Part shown: in pieces, positions 27,717 to 36,126 of the stretch
Position numbering within the stretch: the stretch's first letter is position 1
Layout: every line of letters begins with the position of its first letter
Assembly (NCBI RefSeq): GCF_029439455.1
Contig: NZ_JAQFVG010000244.1
Location: 1 to 36,359 of the forward strand
Direction of reading: 5' to 3'
Length of the DNA: 36,359 nucleotides
Source: Caballeronia sp. BR00000012568055
Lineage (GTDB): Bacteria; Pseudomonadota; Gammaproteobacteria; Burkholderiales; Burkholderiaceae
The notes under the pieces: model-generated
Told to the model about the DNA's origin: nothing
Seen by the model: the letters and a program-made list of their open reading frames with translations, nothing else
Database searches by the model: none
Position numbers and translations under genes: made by a program

Positions 27717-29075
27717 ATGGCACGTCGATATTTTGGTACGGATGGCATTCGTGGTCGCGTCGGTGAAGGTCCGATCACGCCGGATTTCGTCCTGAGACTG
27801 GGTTACGCCGCGGGCAAGGTGCTCGCGGGCGCGGGCGGCAAGCAGCAGAAGGGCAGCCGTCCGACGGTGTTGATCGGCAAGGACACGCGCGTGTCGGGCT
27901 ATATGCTTGAAGCGGCGCTGGAATCGGGCTTCTCCGCAGCGGGCGTCGATGTGATGCTGGCCGGCCCGATGCCCACGCCCGGCGTGGCCTATCTCACGCG
28001 CGCGCTGCGGCTGTCGGCGGGCGTGGTGATCAGCGCATCGCACAATCCGTACGATGACAACGGCATCAAATTCTTCTCCGCCGATGGCAACAAGCTGCCC
28101 GACGACGTCGAACTGCAAATCGAAGCGCAACTCGAACAGCCGATGTCCTGCGCGCCGTCCGAGCGCTTGGGCAAGGCGCGCCGTCTCGACGATGCGGGCG
28201 GGCGCTACATCGAGTTCTGCAAGAGCACGTTCCCGGCGAGCTTCGATCTGCGCGGCATGCGCATCGTGCTGGACTGCGCGCACGGCGCGGCGTACGACGT
28301 CGGTCCGCACGTGTTCCATGAACTGGGCGCGGAAGTCGTGTCGATCGGCGTGTCGCCGAACGGTTTCAATATCAACGATAAAGTCGGCGCGACCGCACCG
28401 GACGCGCTCGTGCACGCGGTGCATCAGCATCGCGCGGATATCGGCATTGCGCTGGATGGCGACGCGGATCGCCTGCAAATCGTCGATGCAGCCGGTCGGC
28501 TGTATAACGGCGACGAGTTGCTCTACGTGCTCGTGAAGGACCGCATCGCGACCGATGGAAAGGTGAACGGAGCGGTCGGCACGCTGATGACCAACATGGC
28601 CGTCGAAGTCGCGCTGAAGGAAATGGGCGTGCAATTCGTGCGCGCCGCCGTGGGCGACCGCTACGTGCTGGAAAAGCTCGTCGAGAACGGCTGGCAGATC
28701 GGCGCGGAAGGTTCGGGCCACATTCTGTCGCTGGATCGTCATTCGACGGGCGATGGCATCGTCTCCGCGCTGCTGGTGCTGGCCGCGCTCAAGCGTAGCG
28801 GCAAAACGCTTCACGAAATGCTGGAAGGCGTGACGCTGTTCCCGCAGAAGCTCATCAATGTGCGCATGAATCCGGGCGCGGATTGGAAAAGCAGCGAAGC
28901 GATCAAGCACGCGGTCGAGCAAGCCGAGCGTTCACTCGAATCGCACGGGCGGGTCTTGATTCGCGCGTCGGGAACTGAACCGGTGTTGCGCGTGATGGTG
29001 GAAGCCGCCGCGCATCAGGACGCCGTTCGCCACGCCGAAACGATTGCGAAGGTGGTGAAGGAAGCGACTTCGTAG
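27717..29075 (+). CDS. glmM: phosphoglucosamine mutase
   Basis: GlmM converts glucosamine 6-phosphate to glucosamine 1-phosphate on the path to UDP-GlcNAc for peptidoglycan and lipopolysaccharide. The 452-aa enzyme starts [14 protein letters not shown]. The phosphoserine loop [16 protein letters not shown] contains catalytic Ser108. The Mg loop is DGDADR (247-252), the sugar-binding loop is EGSGHI, and the C-terminal phosphate-binding loop is [14 protein letters not shown]. The ATG at 27717 is preferred over one at 27666 because AGGAGGT (27701-27707) lies 9 nt upstream and the family begins here. Confidence 0.97.
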   Translation: MARRYFGTDGIRGRVGEGPITPDFVLRLGYAAGKVLAGAGGKQQKGSRPTVLIGKDTRVSGYMLEAALESGFSAAGVDVMLAGPMPTPGVAYLTRALRLSAGVVISASHNPYDDNGIKFFSADGNKLPDDVELQIEAQLEQPMSCAPSERLGKARRLDDAGGRYIEFCKSTFPASFDLRGMRIVLDCAHGAAYDVGPHVFHELGAEVVSIGVSPNGFNINDKVGATAPDALVHAVHQHRADIGIALDGDADRLQIVDAAGRLYNGDELLYVLVKDRIATDGKVNGAVGTLMTNMAVEVALKEMGVQFVRAAVGDRYVLEKLVENGWQIGAEGSGHILSLDRHSTGDGIVSALLVLAALKRSGKTLHEMLEGVTLFPQKLINVRMNPGADWKSSEAIKHAVEQAERSLESHGRVLIRASGTEPVLRVMVEAAAHQDAVRHAETIAKVVKEATS

Positions 29076-29101
29076 ACGTTTAGTCGGATCGTCACAAAGC
29101 G

Positions 29102-29129
29102 AAAGCGGGCTTTTTAGCCCGCTTTTTTT
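29102..29129 (+). terminator. Rho-independent terminator of glmM
   Basis: AAAGCGGGCT (29102-29111) pairs with AGCCCGCTTT (29116-29125) across TTTT, within a T7 run ending at 29129. It insulates glmM from the phosphate operon. Confidence 0.93.
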
Positions 29130-29185
29130 ATTCGGGAAAACCCTTGACAAATCGACGATCGTTCAATTTACGTTCCGTAAGAAGA

Positions 29186-29240
29186 CTGTCACGCGAGCTT
29201 CACGAATCGTCATATTACTGTCACAGATAACTCCTATATT
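29186..29240 (+). promoter_or_regulatory. Double Pho box and -10 of the pst-pho operon
   Basis: Two 18-bp PhoB sites lie in tandem: CTGTCAC-GCGA-GCTTCAC (29186-29203) and TCGTCAT-ATTA-CTGTCAC (29207-29224). The four 7-bp half-repeats start at 29186, 29197, 29207 and 29218, that is, at 11-, 10- and 11-bp steps on one face of the helix. TATATT (29235-29240) lies 10 bp after the second box. That matches the PhoB-dependent promoter layout, in which the box replaces the -35. Confidence 0.88.
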
Positions 29241-29303
29241 TCGCCCTGTCCTGTCGATTCACTCGCTGTCGTTCCACACGCTCACAAAACCCCTGGAGGT
29301 CTC

Positions 29304-30335
29304 ATGAAATTGATGCAAACCGCGCTGGCCGGCGTTATTGGCGCTCTGTTCGCCATCTCTGCGCAAGCTGCCGATATCACCGGCGCGGGTTCTACCTTCG
29401 CAGCCCCGATTTACACCAAGTGGGCAGACGCCTACCAAAAGAATGGCGGCGGCAAGGTGAACTACCAAGGCATCGGCTCGTCGGGCGGTATCAAGCAGAT
29501 CATCGCCAAGACGGTGGATTTCGCGGGCTCGGACGCGCCGCTGAAGGATGACGAACTCGCCAAGGACGGCTTGTTCCAGTTCCCGACGGTGGTTGGCGGC
29601 GTGGTGCCGGTGATCAACGTGCCGGGCGTGAAGGCCGGTGAAGTGACGCTGTCGGGCGAAGTGCTCGGCGACATCTACCTCGGCAAGATCAAGAAGTGGA
29701 ACGATCCGGCGATCGCTGCACTGAATCCGAAGGTCAAGCTGCCGGATACCGATATCGCCGTGGTTCGCCGCGCCGACGGTTCGGGCACCTCGTTCATCTG
29801 GACGAACTACCTGTCGAAGGTCAACGCAGACTGGAAGTCGAAGGTCGGCGAAGGTTCGACGGTCAACTGGCCGACGGGCACGGGCGGCAAGGGTAACGAC
29901 GGCGTCGCGGCATTCGTGCAACGTCTGCCGGGCGCGATCGGCTACGTGGAGTGGGCGTACGCGAAGCAAAACAAGATGACCTACGTCGGCATGAAGAATT
30001 CGTCGGGTACGGTTGTCGAGCCGGAAACGAAGACGTTCAAGGCAGCGGCTGCTGGCGCTGACTGGTCGAAGTCGTTCTACCAGATCCTGACGAACGAATC
30101 GGGCAAGGACGCATGGCCGATCGTTGGTGCAACGTTCGTGCTGCTGCACGCCACGCAAGACAAGCCGGCGCAAGGCACGGAGACGCTTAAGTTCTTCGAC
30201 TGGGCGTTCAAGAACGGCAACCAGGCTGCCAACGACCTCGACTACATCTCGCTGCCGGATTCGGTGGTTGCCGAGATCAAGACGCAGTGGAAGGCGAAGG
30301 TCAAGGACGCATCGGGCAAGGCTGTCGCTGAGTAA
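29304..30335 (+). CDS. pstS: periplasmic phosphate-binding protein PstS
   Basis: PstS captures phosphate in the periplasm for the PstCAB importer. The 343-aa precursor has a Sec signal peptide [22 protein letters not shown] with cleavage predicted after Ala22. The mature protein starts [19 protein letters not shown], with phosphate-contacting GAGS. It also has [21 protein letters not shown] and [16 protein letters not shown], all typical of PstS. GGAGG lies 4-9 nt before the ATG. It is the first gene after the double Pho box and is separated from pstC by a 123-nt gap containing a hairpin. Confidence 0.97.
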   Translation: MKLMQTALAGVIGALFAISAQAADITGAGSTFAAPIYTKWADAYQKNGGGKVNYQGIGSSGGIKQIIAKTVDFAGSDAPLKDDELAKDGLFQFPTVVGGVVPVINVPGVKAGEVTLSGEVLGDIYLGKIKKWNDPAIAALNPKVKLPDTDIAVVRRADGSGTSFIWTNYLSKVNADWKSKVGEGSTVNWPTGTGGKGNDGVAAFVQRLPGAIGYVEWAYAKQNKMTYVGMKNSSGTVVEPETKTFKAAAAGADWSKSFYQILTNESGKDAWPIVGATFVLLHATQDKPAQGTETLKFFDWAFKNGNQAANDLDYISLPDSVVAEIKTQWKAKVKDASGKAVAE

Positions 30336-30351
30336 GCATTGAGCAGGAAAA

Positions 30352-30379
30352 CTGTCCTAAGCTGTTGATATCAGGACAG
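30352..30379 (+). promoter_or_regulatory. Intercistronic hairpin between pstS and pstC
   Basis: CTGTCCT (30352-30358) pairs with AGGACAG (30373-30379) across a 14-nt loop that contains the palindrome TGATATCA. It is followed by AAAAA, not T, so it is not an intrinsic terminator. Such a structure after a highly expressed binding-protein gene could protect the pstS message from 3' decay. Confidence 0.5.
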
Positions 30380-30458
30380 AAAAAGGTAGCAAACAAGCCG
30401 CGCGGCAGGCCGAAAGGTCTCGTCGCGCGGTCTGACACGTAGCGTAACCAAGGCTCCC

Positions 30459-31442
30459 ATGTCGGACATCAATCTCACGTCGGCTGTGCCGGCCGCGCAT
30501 ACGCAGCGCGCGCCGAGCCGTCTCGGCGACATCATTTTCGGTGGCGTGACGCGGCTTGCAGCCGTCATCACGCTGCTGCTTCTTGGCGGCATCATCGTTT
30601 CGCTGCTGATCGCGTCGATGCCGACCATCCAGAAATTCGGTCTGAGCTTTCTGTGGACGTCGGACTGGGATCCGCCTTCCAACCAATTCGGCGCGCTGGT
30701 GCCGATCTACGGCACGATCGCCACGTCGATCATCGCGCTGATCATCGCCGTGCCGGTGAGCTTCGGCATCGCGCTGTTTCTGACGGAACTGTCGCCCGCG
30801 TGGCTGCGCCGTCCGCTGGGCGTCGCCATCGAATTGCTCGCGGCGATTCCGTCGATCGTCTACGGTATGTGGGGTCTGCTCGTATTCGCGCCGATCTTCG
30901 CCGAATACTTCGAGAAGCCGCTCGGCAAGCTGTTGGGCGGCGTGCCGGTGATCGGCATGTTCTTTCAGGGGCCGCCGATCGGTATCGGCATTCTGGCCGC
31001 GGGCGTGATTCTCGCGATCATGATCATTCCGTACATCGCCTCGGTGATGCGCGATGTGTTCGAAGTCACGCCCGTGCTGCTGAAGGAATCGGCGTATGGC
31101 ATCGGCTGTACGACGTGGGAAGTGATGTGGAAGATCGTGTTGCCGTACACCCGCGCCGGCGTGATCGGCGGCGTGATGCTGGGTCTGGGCCGCGCGCTCG
31201 GCGAGACCATGGCCGTCACCTTCGTGATCGGTAACACCAATCTGCTCGACAACGTCTCGCTGTTCTCGCCGGGTAACTCGATTACCTCGGCGCTCGCCAA
31301 CGAATTCGCCGAAGCCAGTCCCGGTCTGCATACGTCGGCGCTGATGGAACTCGGTCTGATCCTTTTCGTGATTACGTTCATCGTGCTCGCACTGTCGAAA
31401 ATCATGCTGATTCGCATGGAACGCGGGGAGGGCCGGAAATGA
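30459..31442 (+). CDS. pstC: phosphate ABC transporter permease PstC
   Basis: PstC is one of the two membrane subunits of the high-affinity phosphate importer. The 327-aa protein has six or so helices, the first at about 32-53. A periplasmic segment [23 protein letters not shown] follows, typical of PstC. The cytoplasmic coupling loop [20 protein letters not shown] (~203-222) is the EAA-type contact with PstB, followed by [10 protein letters not shown] (244-253). Its stop codon overlaps the pstA start (ATGA). Confidence 0.96.
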   Translation: MSDINLTSAVPAAHTQRAPSRLGDIIFGGVTRLAAVITLLLLGGIIVSLLIASMPTIQKFGLSFLWTSDWDPPSNQFGALVPIYGTIATSIIALIIAVPVSFGIALFLTELSPAWLRRPLGVAIELLAAIPSIVYGMWGLLVFAPIFAEYFEKPLGKLLGGVPVIGMFFQGPPIGIGILAAGVILAIMIIPYIASVMRDVFEVTPVLLKESAYGIGCTTWEVMWKIVLPYTRAGVIGGVMLGLGRALGETMAVTFVIGNTNLLDNVSLFSPGNSITSALANEFAEASPGLHTSALMELGLILFVITFIVLALSKIMLIRMERGEGRK

Positions 31443-32326
31443 GCCGCCCAGCTACGCCCGATCAGGTTCAGGCGCGCGAACAACGCATTCGCATGAAGCT
31501 GCAAAGCCGTCGCCGCGGCACCAATGCCATCGCGCTGACGATGTCGCTGGCCGCGATGGCCTTCGGTCTCATTTGGCTCGTGTGGATTCTCTTCACGACG
31601 CTGAAGCTCGGCATCGGTGGTTTGTCGATCGATCTGTTCACGCAGTCCACGCCGCCGCCGAACACCGATGGCGGCGGTCTTGCCAACGCCATCGTCGGTT
31701 CGCTGTTGCTGGTGGTGATCGCGACGTTCATCGGCACGCCGCTCGGCATTCTGGCGGGCGTGTATCTCGCCGAATACGGCCAGAAGCGCTGGCTTGCGAG
31801 CGTGACGCGCTTTATCAACGACATTTTGTTGTCGGCGCCGTCGATCGTCGTCGGTCTGTTCGTGTATGCGCTGGTGGTCGCGAAGATGGGTCGCTTCTCC
31901 GGTTGGGCTGGCGTGATCGCGCTGGCGCTGCTGCAGATTCCGATCGTGATCCGCACCACGGAAAACATGCTGAAACTGGTGCCGAACGCGCTGCGTGAAG
32001 CCGCCTTCGCACTCGGCACGCCGAAGTGGAAGATGGTGATGTCGATCACGCTGAAGGCGTCGGTCGGCGGCATCGTGACGGGCGTGCTGCTGGCGATCGC
32101 GCGGATTGCGGGTGAAACCGCGCCGCTGCTGTTCACCGCGCTGTCGAATCAATTTTTCTCGATGAACCTGAATCAGCCGGTCGCCAATCTGCCGGTCACG
32201 ATCTACAAGTTCGCGATGAGTCCGTTCCCGCAGTGGCAATCGCTCGCGTGGGCCGGTGTGTTCCTGATTACGCTCGGCGTGCTCGGCCTGAATGTGCTGG
32301 CGCGTGCGATCTTCTCGAAGAAATAA
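31439..32326 (+). CDS. pstA: phosphate ABC transporter permease PstA
   Basis: PstA is the second membrane subunit of the phosphate importer. The 295-aa protein has a basic N-terminus and about six helices. The PstA-specific region [23 protein letters not shown] precedes the permease core. The coupling loop is [19 protein letters not shown], followed by the family-typical [14 protein letters not shown]. The ATG at 31439 overlaps the pstC stop by 4 nt, so translation is coupled. pstB begins 16 nt after its stop. Confidence 0.96.
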   Translation: MSRPATPDQVQAREQRIRMKLQSRRRGTNAIALTMSLAAMAFGLIWLVWILFTTLKLGIGGLSIDLFTQSTPPPNTDGGGLANAIVGSLLLVVIATFIGTPLGILAGVYLAEYGQKRWLASVTRFINDILLSAPSIVVGLFVYALVVAKMGRFSGWAGVIALALLQIPIVIRTTENMLKLVPNALREAAFALGTPKWKMVMSITLKASVGGIVTGVLLAIARIAGETAPLLFTALSNQFFSMNLNQPVANLPVTIYKFAMSPFPQWQSLAWAGVFLITLGVLGLNVLARAIFSKK

Positions 32327-32341
32327 GGGCGGAGTGATTCC

Positions 32342-33202
32342 ATGAATATGGTCGAAAGTGGTGTCAACCACCAACAAACCCCGGTCGAACGCGGCCCGGT
32401 CGCGGGCAGCGTGCGCCCGACGCACGGCTCGCAACCGGCTGACTCGATCAAGCCGAAGATCGAGGTGAAGAACCTCAACTTCTTCTACAACAAGTATCAC
32501 GCGCTGAAGAACATCAACCTGCGCATTCCGGAAAAGAAGGTCACGGCTTTCATCGGACCGTCGGGTTGCGGCAAGTCCACGCTGCTGCGCACGTTCAACA
32601 AGATGTACGCGCTTTATCCGGAGCAACGCGGCGAAGGCGAAATCCTGATGGATGGCGTCAATCTGCTCGATACGACCAAGGACATCTCGCTGCTGCGCGC
32701 ACGCGTGGGCATGGTGTCCCAGAAGCCGACTCCGTTCCCGATGTCGATCTACGACAACATCGCGTTCGGCGTGAAGATGTTCGAGCAACTCACGCGCTCG
32801 GAGATGGACGATCGCGTGGAATGGGCGCTGACGAAAGCCGCGCTCTGGACCGAAGTGAAGGACAAGCTGCAGCAGAGCGGCTACGGTCTGTCGGGCGGTC
32901 AGCAGCAGCGTCTGTGTATCGCGCGCGGTATCGCGATCCGCCCGGAAGTGCTGTTGCTCGATGAACCGTGCTCGGCGCTGGACCCGATCTCTACGGGCCG
33001 TATCGAAGAGTTGATCGCGGAATTGAAGAGCGATTACACGGTGGTGATCGTTACGCACAATATGCAGCAGGCGGCGCGTTGCTCGGACTACACTGCCTAT
33101 ATGTATCTCGGTGAGTTGATCGAATTCGGTGACACGGAAAAGATCTTCATCAAGCCGGCTCGCAAAGAGACGGAAGACTACATCACGGGTCGCTTCGGTT
33201 GA
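32342..33202 (+). CDS. pstB: phosphate ABC transporter ATP-binding protein PstB
   Basis: PstB energises phosphate import and, with PhoU, couples transport status to PhoR. The 286-aa protein has Walker [10 protein letters not shown] (72-80), Q-loop [11 protein letters not shown], signature LSGGQQQR (183-190), Walker B LLLDEP (204-209) and H-loop His239. [14 protein letters not shown] is typical of PstB. A ~35-residue polar N-terminal extension precedes the core (the ATPase starts at about residue 38). GGAG lies just upstream of the ATG. Confidence 0.97.
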   Translation: MNMVESGVNHQQTPVERGPVAGSVRPTHGSQPADSIKPKIEVKNLNFFYNKYHALKNINLRIPEKKVTAFIGPSGCGKSTLLRTFNKMYALYPEQRGEGEILMDGVNLLDTTKDISLLRARVGMVSQKPTPFPMSIYDNIAFGVKMFEQLTRSEMDDRVEWALTKAALWTEVKDKLQQSGYGLSGGQQQRLCIARGIAIRPEVLLLDEPCSALDPISTGRIEELIAELKSDYTVVIVTHNMQQAARCSDYTAYMYLGELIEFGDTEKIFIKPARKETEDYITGRFG

Positions 33203-33256
33203 TTCCGGCCAGAATCATCGAGCGCAAAAAAGGGCTTCAGGGAGTAGGAGTAACTT

Positions 33257-33964
33257 ATGTCCGATAAACATCTGTCGAGCCAATTCGATGCCGATCTGAA
33301 CGCGGTGTCGTCGAAAGTGCTGGAAATGGGCGGTCTGGTGGAGTCGCAGATTATCGCGGCGATGCAGGCGCTCAACGAATTCGATATCGGCATTGCCGAT
33401 CAGGTGATCGCCGCGGAAGTGCAGTTGAACCGCATGGAAGTGGAAATCGACGAGGATTGCAGCAATATCATCGCGCGCCGTCAGCCGGCTGCACGCGACC
33501 TGCGTTTGCTGATGGCGATCTCGAAGACCATCACCAATCTCGAACGCGCCGGCGACGAAGCCGAGAAGATCGCCAAGCGCGTGAAGCGCATCAACGAAGA
33601 CGGCGCTGGCCGTACGGTGAATATCGCCGAGATCAAGCTGTCGGGCGAGATGGCGGTGTCGATTCTGCGCCGCGCGCTGGATGCGTTCGCGCGTCTGGAC
33701 ACGGTGGCAGCCGCGCAGATCGTGCGCGACGACAAGGCGATCGACGAGGAATTCCGCGCCTTCGTGCGCAAGCTCGTCACGTACATGATGGAAGACCCGC
33801 GCACCATTTCGGCGGGCCTCGACTATCTGTTCATCGCGAAGGCGGTGGAGCGGATCGGCGATCACGCGAAGAATATCGCCGAGTTCATTATTTATATCGT
33901 CAAGGGCACCGACGTGAGGCATATCTCGCGCGATCAGCTCGAACGTGAAGCGCTGGGCGGCTGA
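33257..33964 (+). CDS. phoU: phosphate signalling protein PhoU
   Basis: PhoU represses the Pho regulon in high phosphate by linking the Pst transporter to PhoR. The 235-aa all-helical protein has two PhoU repeats. The first is LSSQFDADLNAVSSKVLEMGGLVE with the ExxxD metal-type motif in LERAGDEAEKIAKR. The second has FIAKAVERIGDHAKNIAEFIIY, where E-R-x-x-D-H-x-x-N-I is the repeated metal-cluster motif. GGAGTAGGAG precedes the ATG. It lies 54 nt after pstB. Confidence 0.97.
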   Translation: MSDKHLSSQFDADLNAVSSKVLEMGGLVESQIIAAMQALNEFDIGIADQVIAAEVQLNRMEVEIDEDCSNIIARRQPAARDLRLLMAISKTITNLERAGDEAEKIAKRVKRINEDGAGRTVNIAEIKLSGEMAVSILRRALDAFARLDTVAAAQIVRDDKAIDEEFRAFVRKLVTYMMEDPRTISAGLDYLFIAKAVERIGDHAKNIAEFIIYIVKGTDVRHISRDQLEREALGG

Positions 33965-33977
33965 TCAGCAGTTCTGC

Positions 33978-34007
33978 TTATCAACCGTTACAGCGCAATC
34001 GTTTAAT
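33978..34007 (+). promoter_or_regulatory. Candidate internal promoter for phoBR
   Basis: TTATCA (33978-33983; four of six matches) and TTTAAT (34002-34007; five of six) are separated by 18 bp in the phoU-phoB gap. A start near 34014 would leave a ~19-nt leader containing the phoB ribosome-binding site. No Pho box is visible here, so it would supply basal phosphate-independent PhoB and PhoR. Confidence 0.4.
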
Positions 34008-34032
34008 TCAAGCAAAAGGTCAAGAGGTGCCG

Positions 34033-34734
34033 ATGCCCAGCAGTATCCTCGTCATTGAAGACGAACCCGCGATCTCCGAACTGATCTCGGTGAATCTCCA
34101 ACATGCGGGACATTGCCCCATTCGCGCGTATAACGCCGAACAGGCGCAAAACCTGATCAGTGATGTGCTGCCCGATCTCGTACTGCTCGACTGGATGCTG
34201 CCCGGCAAGTCGGGCATTGCGTTCGCGCGCGAGCTGCGCAACAACGAGCGGACCAAGCACATCCCGATCATCATGCTGACCGCGCGTGGCGATGAGCAGG
34301 ACAAGGTGCTCGGACTGGAAATCGGCGCCGACGACTATGTGACCAAGCCGTTTTCGCCGAAGGAACTGATGGCGCGCATCAAGGCGGTGCTTCGCCGCCG
34401 CGCGCCGCAGTTGACCGAAGACGTGGTCGCGATCAACGGCCTGCGCCTCGATCCGGCGACGCATCGGGTGGCGGCGAATCAGTCGGGCAGCGATATCAAG
34501 CTCGATCTCGGTCCGACGGAATTCCGTCTGCTGCATTTTTTCATGACGCATCCGGAGCGCGTGCACAGCCGCACGCAATTGCTGGATCAGGTGTGGGGCG
34601 ATCACGTGTTCGTCGAAGAGCGTACCGTCGATGTGCACATCAAGCGTCTGCGTGCCGCGCTCAAACCCGCAGGCTGCGATGCTATGATCGAAACGGTGCG
34701 CGGCAGCGGATATCGCCTGGCAAAGAGCGCCTGA
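34033..34734 (+). CDS. phoB: phosphate regulon response regulator PhoB
   Basis: PhoB, when phosphorylated by PhoR, binds Pho boxes and recruits sigma-70 polymerase. The 233-aa protein has a receiver domain with acidic pocket Asp10/Glu11, phosphoacceptor Asp53 (LLDWMLPG), Thr83 (MLTARG) and Lys105 (VTKPFSPKEL). An OmpR-type winged helix follows (~130-230: LGPTEFRLLHFFMTHPERVHSRTQLLDQVWG ... VDVHIKRLRAAL). The ATG at 34033 is chosen over an in-frame GTG two codons upstream, because AGAGG lies 5 nt before it and the family begins MPSSILVIEDE. The stop codon lies in an 11-bp tandem duplication. Confidence 0.97.
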   Translation: MPSSILVIEDEPAISELISVNLQHAGHCPIRAYNAEQAQNLISDVLPDLVLLDWMLPGKSGIAFARELRNNERTKHIPIIMLTARGDEQDKVLGLEIGADDYVTKPFSPKELMARIKAVLRRRAPQLTEDVVAINGLRLDPATHRVAANQSGSDIKLDLGPTEFRLLHFFMTHPERVHSRTQLLDQVWGDHVFVEERTVDVHIKRLRAALKPAGCDAMIETVRGSGYRLAKSA

Positions 34735-34747
34735 GAAGCGCCTGAGA
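34726..34747 (+). repeat. 11-bp perfect tandem duplication across the phoB stop codon
   Basis: AGCGCCTGAGA occurs twice head to tail (34726-34736 and 34737-34747). The phoB TGA (34732-34734) is in the first copy. The second copy lies in the phoB-phoR gap. Confidence 0.9.
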
Positions 34748-34812
34748 GTCAACGACGTTATCCGCTTTTCATTCAGATTGCTGCATCAACGTCACTCAGA
34801 ACTACCGACAAC

Positions 34813-36126
34813 ATGAACATCATCTGGACGCGGTCTATCGTGTCCCTCGCGCTGCTCGCCGCGCTGTGCGCCGCGATCGGCGCGCTCGTCGGCGTGCGCG
34901 TGGCGCTCGCTTTCGCGGTGGTCATGCTGGTCCTACAAAGCTTCTTCAGCACTTATCACACGCAACGTCTCTGGCGTCTGCTCGAAGCGCCCGTGTATGG
35001 CGAAGTGCCTAGCGCGCTTGGCATCTGGGGCGAAATCTACTATCGGCTGCACAAGCTTGCGGAGCGCTGGCATGCGCAGGTGCGTCAGGTCGAGCAGCAA
35101 CATTCGCGCTTCATTCAGGCGATCCAGGCTTCACCGAATGGCGTGGCCATGTTGGACGATCACGATCAGATCGAGTGGTGCAATGCCATCGCCGAAAAGC
35201 ATTTCGGACTCGATTCCAAGCGCGATTTGCGCCAGCACATTACGCATCTGGTGCGGCAGCCGGATTTCATTCGCTATCTCAACTCGCATCATTATGAAGA
35301 GATGCTGGTGATGCGCGGGATGGGTGCGAATCGGCAGCGTTCTATCTCGGTGCAGGTGTTTCCTTATGGCGATAATCGCAAGCTGATTCTGACGCAGGAC
35401 ATTACCGAACTCGAACGCACGGATTCGATGCGGCGTGACTTCGTTGCCAATGTATCGCATGAACTGAAGACGCCGTTGACGGTGCTGTCCGGCTTTCTCG
35501 AAACCATGCGCGATATTCCGCTTGGCGAAGCGGACCGCGCGCGTTATCTCGACATGATGGAGCAGCAGGCTTCACGCATGCAGAACATCGTGCGTGACTT
35601 GCTTGTTTTGGCGAATCTCGAAGGTGATATGCGTTCGCCCGGAGATGAGTTGCTCGATATGCGTGCGGTTTTGCGGCATCTCGAAGATGATGCCAATAGC
35701 TTGTCTGGCGGACGCCATCGCATTACGTTCGATAACGATGATTCTTTGACCGTCGCTGGGGTTGAAACCGAGGTGATGAGTGCGCTGGGGAATCTTGTTA
35801 CTAACGCGGTGCGGTATACGCCTGATGGCGGGGCGATCGATGTTTCTTGGAAGCGGGTGAGTGATCGCGCGGTCTTTACTGTTAAAGATAGTGGGTTTGG
35901 AATTCCGGCGGAGCATATTCCTCGGTTGACCGAACGGTTTTATCGTGTGGATCGGAGTCGGTCTAGAGATACCGGTGGCACCGGACTCGGTCTTGCTATC
36001 GTTAAGCATGTGCTGCAGCGGCATCATGCTGAGCTTGATGTTAAAAGTGAAGTCGGGCGCGGGAGTACGTTTATCGTGCGGTTTCCTGGGTCGAGGACGG
36101 CGCTCCGGAAGTCGCTTGCGGCTTAG
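34813..36126 (+). CDS. phoR: phosphate regulon sensor histidine kinase PhoR
   Basis: PhoR phosphorylates PhoB under phosphate limitation and dephosphorylates it otherwise. The 437-aa inner-membrane kinase has one or two helices (about residues 9-47) with no sizeable periplasmic domain. A PAS domain spans ~98-200 (FIQAIQASPNGVAMLDDHDQIEWCN). The HisKA box FVANVSHELKTPLTVLSG contains His216. The HATPase has N box NLVTNAVRY (327-335), G1 DSGFGI (359-364) and G2 GGTGLGLA (388-395). This fits PhoR, which senses through Pst/PhoU and not through an external ligand. It follows phoB by 78 nt. From about 35580 onward (after the HisKA domain), codon choice shifts to CGG, GTT, CTT and TCT, unlike the first half. 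Confidence 0.96.
   Translation: MNIIWTRSIVSLALLAALCAAIGALVGVRVALAFAVVMLVLQSFFSTYHTQRLWRLLEAPVYGEVPSALGIWGEIYYRLHKLAERWHAQVRQVEQQHSRFIQAIQASPNGVAMLDDHDQIEWCNAIAEKHFGLDSKRDLRQHITHLVRQPDFIRYLNSHHYEEMLVMRGMGANRQRSISVQVFPYGDNRKLILTQDITELERTDSMRRDFVANVSHELKTPLTVLSGFLETMRDIPLGEADRARYLDMMEQQASRMQNIVRDLLVLANLEGDMRSPGDELLDMRAVLRHLEDDANSLSGGRHRITFDNDDSLTVAGVETEVMSALGNLVTNAVRYTPDGGAIDVSWKRVSDRAVFTVKDSGFGIPAEHIPRLTERFYRVDRSRSRDTGGTGLGLAIVKHVLQRHHAELDVKSEVGRGSTFIVRFPGSRTALRKSLAA

Noticed and set aside
29144..29170. Consensus TTGACA upstream of the Pho box as a pstS promoter
   Set aside because: No acceptable -10 lies 16-18 bp downstream, and the Pho box with its own -10 explains the promoter better.
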